NCBI GenBank assembly: GCA_002338715.1
Contig: DDIR01000001.1
Coordinates: forward strand, 18,183-36,341
Source of the DNA: Phycisphaerales bacterium UBA1845
Lineage (GTDB): Bacteria > Planctomycetota > Phycisphaerae > UBA1845
Length of the DNA: 18,159 bases
Direction: 5' to 3'
Shown here: positions 14,721-18,159 of the stretch, piece by piece
How the letters are laid out: each line of letters begins with the position of its first letter
Position numbering within the stretch: the first letter of the stretch is position 1
Program-made: the position numbers and the translations under genes
Notes under the pieces: generated by a model
Databases searched by the model: none
Seen by the model: the letters and a program-made list of their open reading frames with translations, nothing else
What the model was told of the DNA's origin: nothing

Positions 14721-16718
14721 ATGGTGGAACTCGTCTGTACAAATCTCGCGGACCATGTCGTCCGGCTGCACCAGGAATTGCAGACGCAGTCGGCGGTGTT
14801 CGATCTGCCCAAGGCGAAATGGTTCACGCCAGATCCCGCTGGTCCCGATCTCTCGGTCGCGTTTCACGATCAGCGGGCGGCCAACGCTTCCGGACCCGCG
14901 GCTGGCCCGCATGGGCAGATGGCCCAAAACATCGTCCTCAGTTACCTAGCCGGTGGGCGCATCCTCGAACTCAAGACCGTTCAGATCAACGATGAATTGA
15001 AGATTCCCCGCCCGTGCATCGACGCGACCAACATCGGTTACAACGTCGAATGGTCGCAGGAACTTCGCCTGTACGAATCGCTGCACGAATACGTCAGCGG
15101 GGCGATGCTCGTTCACATTCTGCGCAGCGGCGGCTTTTATGACGACGTGGACATGACCGGACCGCTCGGCGACGTCATTTACGACATGTCGGTCGGGTAC
15201 GATCTGAAGGGCATCCAACATCCGCGCGTTTGCCGATTCATCGAAGGCATGCTCGACGCCTCATCCATCATCGACGCGCTGCGGTTGCAAATCCCGTCGA
15301 AGTACAAGCACCTGCGCGACCTCGACTATCCGACGACGATTTCGCGATCGATTACGCTTTCGACGTTTCATGGTTGCCCTGCCGACGAAATCGAACGCAT
15401 CTGCGAACACCTGATCGAAACGTACAACGTCAACGTCATCGTGAAAATGAACCCGCCGATGCTTGGCAAAGACCAGCTTGAGCATCTGCTGCATGATGTG
15501 ATGGGTTATCGCGATATCACCGTGCATCCGCCGGCATACACGAGCGGTTTGCAATTCGACGAATCGCTCGACATCGTTCGCCGCCTGGACCGGTTGGCCA
15601 AGGCACGCGGACTGCGCTGCGGGGCGAAGTTTTCGAACACGCTGGAGGTCGCCAACCATCGCGAGTTCTTCACGCCCGACAACGAAGTTATGTATTTGTC
15701 AGGTCAGCCGCTTTACGTTTTGGCGCTATCGCTTGCGGCGAAGTTTCGCGCGGAGATGGATGCTGACGTTCCGATCACCTTTAGTGCGGGCATCGATCAG
15801 AAGAATTTCGCGGATACGGTTGCGTGTGGCATTGCGCCGGTGACGGTGTGTACCGATTTACTGCGGCCCGGTGGATATGCACGACTGCCCAAATACCTGC
15901 ATCAAATGGCGGCTGACATGTCGAAACTCGGCGCCGCCAATGTCGACGAATACATTCTCAAACGCTGCGAAACGCCGTCAATCACCGATGCCAAGCTTGC
16001 CGGCTGGCATAATACGCAGAACATCGCCAAGCAAGCCGCCGCCGATCCGCGTTATCATCGCGACAAGAATGGGGCGATTCCCAAGCGCATCGGTTCGCAT
16101 CTGGTCGTCTTCGATTGCATCACGTGCGACAAGTGCATCCCCGTGTGTCCGAACGACGCGAACTTCACGTATCCACTTGCCCAGCAGGATTTTGCGTATC
16201 GCGACATCATCGTTTCGCCAGATGGATCAACGAGCTTCGCCGATGATGCGCAGCATATGAAGATCGAACGATCCATGCAGATCGCGAATTTCGGCGACTA
16301 CTGCAACGAGTGCGGTAACTGCGACACGTTCTGCCCGGAATACGGCGGCCCGTTTATCAAGAAGCCCACGTTCTTTAGCCGATTGGATGAATTCAAACTG
16401 CGTCGGGATCACGATGGATTCTTCGCGCAGCGATCAAACACGCACGACACCATCCAAGGCCGCATCGAAGGAAACGAATACCTGCTGCGCGTCGATCGAA
16501 GCTCAGGCGAAAGCTGTTTTATCGATGGCAAAGTCGAGACGCACTTCGATAAGTCGCACAACCCAACCCGCGCGCACCTGCTAAGCAATCCCGCGCAACA
16601 CACCGTCAGCATGAAAATCTACCACACCATGCGCCTGCTGCTAGAGGGCATCTACGACAACACGCGCCTCAACCCAATCAACGCACTTCTCGTCGATACC
16701 GACGAATCCAGATCATGA
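14721..16718 (+). CDS. ygfK: YgfK-like iron-sulfur oxidoreductase lacking the GltD-like module
   Basis: Related to E. coli YgfK (annotated as putative selenate reductase subunit), but 665 rather than about 1030 residues. Residues about 1-420 form a dihydroorotate-dehydrogenase-like TIM barrel, with GPAAGPH at 58-64, ELKTVQI at 83-89, STFHGCP with C219, and TDLLRPGGY at 378-386. After a short linker come two ferredoxin-type 4Fe-4S motifs: C466, C469, C472, C476 and C528, C531, C534, C538. The FAD/NAD(P)H domain that separates these parts in E. coli is absent, with no sign of a frameshift. The layout is that of PreA in dihydropyrimidine dehydrogenase, so a separate flavoprotein probably supplies electrons. 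The start is uncertain (14721 chosen by alignment with the family; 14628 and 14523 possible). Divergent from ssnA, so a purine-related reduction is likely. Confidence 0.85.
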   Translation: MVELVCTNLADHVVRLHQELQTQSAVFDLPKAKWFTPDPAGPDLSVAFHDQRAANASGPAAGPHGQMAQNIVLSYLAGGRILELKTVQINDELKIPRPCIDATNIGYNVEWSQELRLYESLHEYVSGAMLVHILRSGGFYDDVDMTGPLGDVIYDMSVGYDLKGIQHPRVCRFIEGMLDASSIIDALRLQIPSKYKHLRDLDYPTTISRSITLSTFHGCPADEIERICEHLIETYNVNVIVKMNPPMLGKDQLEHLLHDVMGYRDITVHPPAYTSGLQFDESLDIVRRLDRLAKARGLRCGAKFSNTLEVANHREFFTPDNEVMYLSGQPLYVLALSLAAKFRAEMDADVPITFSAGIDQKNFADTVACGIAPVTVCTDLLRPGGYARLPKYLHQMAADMSKLGAANVDEYILKRCETPSITDAKLAGWHNTQNIAKQAAADPRYHRDKNGAIPKRIGSHLVVFDCITCDKCIPVCPNDANFTYPLAQQDFAYRDIIVSPDGSTSFADDAQHMKIERSMQIANFGDYCNECGNCDTFCPEYGGPFIKKPTFFSRLDEFKLRRDHDGFFAQRSNTHDTIQGRIEGNEYLLRVDRSSGESCFIDGKVETHFDKSHNPTRAHLLSNPAQHTVSMKIYHTMRLLLEGIYDNTRLNPINALLVDTDESRS

Positions 16719-16731
16719 ACATAGCGAATCT

Positions 16732-16772
16732 CCCTTGAATTTGAGCTATTGATTTGACTAATAAATCAAGGG
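16732..16772. other. AT-rich gap with overlapping inverted repeats
   Basis: CCCTTGA at 16732-16738 can pair with TCAAGGG at 16766-16772, or TTGATTT (16749-16755) with AAATCAA (16763-16769). These are alternative stems in the AT-rich gap after the ygfK stop. They may end that transcript or control the DUF3800 gene, but no T-run follows. A five-base stem TCACT/AGTGA lies further on at 16804-16817. Confidence 0.35.
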
Positions 16773-16847
16773 CTTGCGTTCAACTTCTACTCTCATTAAG
16801 CATTCACTACGAAGTGATGGATACAGTTCGTGTCGTGAGGGCTTCGA

Positions 16848-17618
16848 ATGTACCTAATGTATGTCGATGAGAGTGGTGACCCTGGAATGAAGGACTCACC
16901 TTCGCGGTACTTCATCTTGACCGGGCTGGTTGTCCACGAACTTAATCAGCAAGCCTGCCTTGAACAGCTCATTGATTTTCGAAGACGAATGCGAGATGCG
17001 TTTGGGTTGAAACTGAGGCAAGAGATTCATGCGTATGACTTCGTTTCGCGTCATCCCGGAGAACTTTCGACGATCAAAAAAAATGATCGCTTAACAATTA
17101 TCAGGTTTCTTGCGCGCGAACTCTCTTCGATGCGCGATTTGAACATCATCAATGTCGTTGTGGATAAGTCTGTGCGGCCCGAAAGTTATGATCCTTTTGA
17201 ACATGCGTGGACGGTTCTGATTCAGCGATTTGAAAACACGATCTCCTATCGAAACTTTTCAGGGGCGCGGAACGCTGACGATCGGGGCTTGATTGTTGCG
17301 GACAAAGGCGAAGACCTGAAACTCACGAAACTTCTGCGGAAAATGCGCAGGTACAATCCAATTCCAAACAGATCAGCGGTCGGGTCGGGATATCGAAACC
17401 TGGTGATTTCTAAGATAATCGAGGATCCAATCTTCAGAGACTCAAGGGATTCGTATTTCATTCAGGCTTGCGATTTGGCCGCATTTCTGATGAAGCAGTT
17501 TATCGAGCCAAACACATACATGCGCAAGAAATCGGCCCATCGATATTGTCTTCAACTGGAACCGATCCTTTGCAAAGCAGCGTCAAGAGATGACCCTTAC
17601 GGCGTGGTCAGATTATGA
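16848..17618 (+). CDS. DUF3800 domain protein
   Basis: A 256-residue protein matching DUF3800, a family with an RNase H-like fold and no settled function, often met in phage, defence-linked or other mobile contexts. Visible motifs are YVDESGDPG at 5-13, E59-I-H61, a late strand with D152 (IVADKGED), and QACDLAAF with D209. These acidic residues could form a metal site. The start ATG 16848 has GTGAGG 7 bases upstream. Base use is more A/T-rich than in the neighbouring metabolic genes, including an A8 run at 17076-17083 within codons 76-79. Together with phage-like small genes to the right, this suggests acquisition. A minus-strand terminator begins within its stop codon. Confidence 0.88.
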   Translation: MYLMYVDESGDPGMKDSPSRYFILTGLVVHELNQQACLEQLIDFRRRMRDAFGLKLRQEIHAYDFVSRHPGELSTIKKNDRLTIIRFLARELSSMRDLNIINVVVDKSVRPESYDPFEHAWTVLIQRFENTISYRNFSGARNADDRGLIVADKGEDLKLTKLLRKMRRYNPIPNRSAVGSGYRNLVISKIIEDPIFRDSRDSYFIQACDLAAFLMKQFIEPNTYMRKKSAHRYCLQLEPILCKAASRDDPYGVVRL

Positions 17619-17648
17619 AAAAGGGCGACATCAATAATGATGCCGCCC
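17618..17648 (-). terminator. rho-independent terminator for minus-strand transcription
   Basis: Read leftwards, a stem of ten pairs with one mismatch (GGGCGGCATC ... GATGTCGCCC, loop ATTATT) is followed directly by TTTTT (17622-17618). It should end transcripts from the small genes at 17813-18125. Its T-run touches the DUF3800 stop codon, so the two transcription units meet here. Confidence 0.7.
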
Positions 17649-17663
17649 AGGGGTATCCTACTG

Positions 17664-17703
17664 CCCGGTCCAGCCGGGGGTCAGATACCAATATCAATGA
17701 TAT
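17664..17703. repeat. possible REP-like remnant
   Basis: CCCGG-TCCAG-CCGGG forms a small hairpin, followed by GGGGGTCAGATACC and then the dyad ATATC-AAT-GATAT. Sequences ending in GGTATCTGACCCC commonly surround REP-associated transposases in other genomes. I see no second copy in the window and no transposase, so this is a weak resemblance. Confidence 0.25.
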
Positions 17704-17721
17704 GGCACAACCATCCTTTTA

Positions 17722-17737
17722 GCAAAGAATTCTTTGC
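17722..17737. other. 16-bp perfect palindrome
   Basis: GCAAAGAATTCTTTGC equals its own reverse complement. It lies between the small phage-like gene and its terminator. It could be a protein-binding site or a minor hairpin; no T-run follows on either strand. Confidence 0.4.
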
Positions 17738-17812
17738 GCACTGAATCCTCGTCAGGAACGACCAAACTCTCCAGTAAAGCAATGGTGAACGCTGGAACGG
17801 CACTGACCGCGC

Positions 17813-18025
17813 CTAGGAGGCGTTCTTGATTGCCTTGCCCGCGTCCTCGTGCGCGATCCCCAAAATCAGCGACACGCCCACGCCCAAAATCGTCAACACC
17901 AATTCCTCCGACACATGCAATCCGAACTCAGCCGCAAAGGCAGCGGCGATCGTTGCGAGCGCCACCCGCGTTTTTCGCGACTTCAATGGATTCGTCAGCC
18001 GCCGCCACAATGCTTCTTTCGCCAT
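17813..18025 (-). CDS. small phage-holin-like membrane protein
   Basis: A 70-residue product with a strong ribosome site (GGGGGAAAGG on the minus strand, 18037-18028) just before ATG 18025. A basic N-terminus (LTNPLKSRKTR) precedes a hydrophobic helix at about 21-35. A short VSEELVLTILGVGVSLILGIAHEDAGKA segment forms a second helix. This pattern (basic start, two short helices, 'xxEE..I..I.G....ILG....DA') is common in small phage proteins near lysis or structural genes. I infer a holin-like or phage-derived role, not proven. It is the last gene before the minus-strand terminator at 17618-17648, with 164 bases between. The neighbouring upstream ORF overlaps it. Confidence 0.7.
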   Translation of the reverse strand: MAKEALWRRLTNPLKSRKTRVALATIAAAFAAEFGLHVSEELVLTILGVGVSLILGIAHEDAGKAIKNAS

Positions 18026-18125
18026 CGCCTTTCCCCCAAATGAGCAACCCCATCATTAAGACTCCGATCATCCACGTTCCACTGCGCCAACGATCTCCGA
18101 AGGCGTGGGCGACTCGGCGGGTCAT
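17928..18125 (-). CDS. possible small single-TM protein overlapping the holin-like gene
   Basis: A 65-residue ORF with a basic N-terminus (MTRRVAHAFGDRWRSG) and a hydrophobic helix TWMIGVLMMGLLIW at about 18-31. Its last 33 codons overlap the next gene in another frame. The frame also stays open to the window's right edge, so the true start may lie outside. At 18122-18125 another frame ends in TGA within an ATGA overlap, as in translationally coupled operons. The N-terminal half looks protein-like; the tail is doubtful. Confidence 0.3.
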   Translation of the reverse strand: MTRRVAHAFGDRWRSGTWMIGVLMMGLLIWGKGDGERSIVAAADESIEVAKNAGGARNDRRCLCG

Positions 18126-18159
18126 CCCAATCGATGCCCGCCGAACCGCCAGGAGGGGG

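Overview
The window is compact, moderately GC-rich bacterial chromosome with protein-coding genes on both strands. Several features suggest a planctomycete, possibly Phycisphaerae-like: an ABC-2 permease fused to a CPBP protease, a GT-C glycosyltransferase carrying TPRs, a two-TM protein with a PH-like tail, and short palindromic repeats built on GTAGGGTGGGCCGTGCC. This assignment rests on gene content and recalled family resemblance, not on a search. I saw no rRNA, tRNA, CRISPR array or intact transposase, and no gene-free stretch longer than about 250 bases.

Left part (1-5510). Repeats of three kinds sit at the edge (1-110). A minus-strand operon follows: a NatA-type ABC ATPase (2248-3021), then a permease/protease fusion (99-2222). 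Divergent from it is class II fumarase, fumC (3268-4659). fumC converges on an unrecognised two-TM protein (4761-5510), and the gap between them is filled by a large nested inverted repeat (4674-4759).

Middle (5511-13120), all plus strand. gatB (5679-7175) has a recognisable sigma70-type promoter with a dyad over the -35 box. It is followed 15 bases later by a DUF192 lipoprotein (7191-7718). Next come a PP2C/SpoIIE-type phosphatase with a degenerate receiver-like N-terminus (7887-9128), a 15-bp tandem repeat, and two multi-pass GT-C type membrane glycosyltransferases (9307-11331 and 11366-13120), the first with a C-terminal TPR region.

Right part (13121-18159). An SsnA-type aminohydrolase (13193-14524, minus) diverges from a YgfK-type iron-sulfur oxidoreductase (14721-16718, plus). 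The same pair is linked in E. coli, in a cluster now associated with anaerobic purine/urate breakdown. Here the YgfK protein lacks the internal GltD-like FAD/NAD(P)H module, so it resembles PreA of dihydropyrimidine dehydrogenase and probably needs a separate reductase. This is the most interesting metabolic signal in the window. Beyond it lies a more AT-rich stretch with a DUF3800 protein (16848-17618). A minus-strand terminator overlaps its 3' end, and small phage-lysis-like membrane ORFs follow (17813-18125), suggesting the edge of an acquired element that continues to the right.
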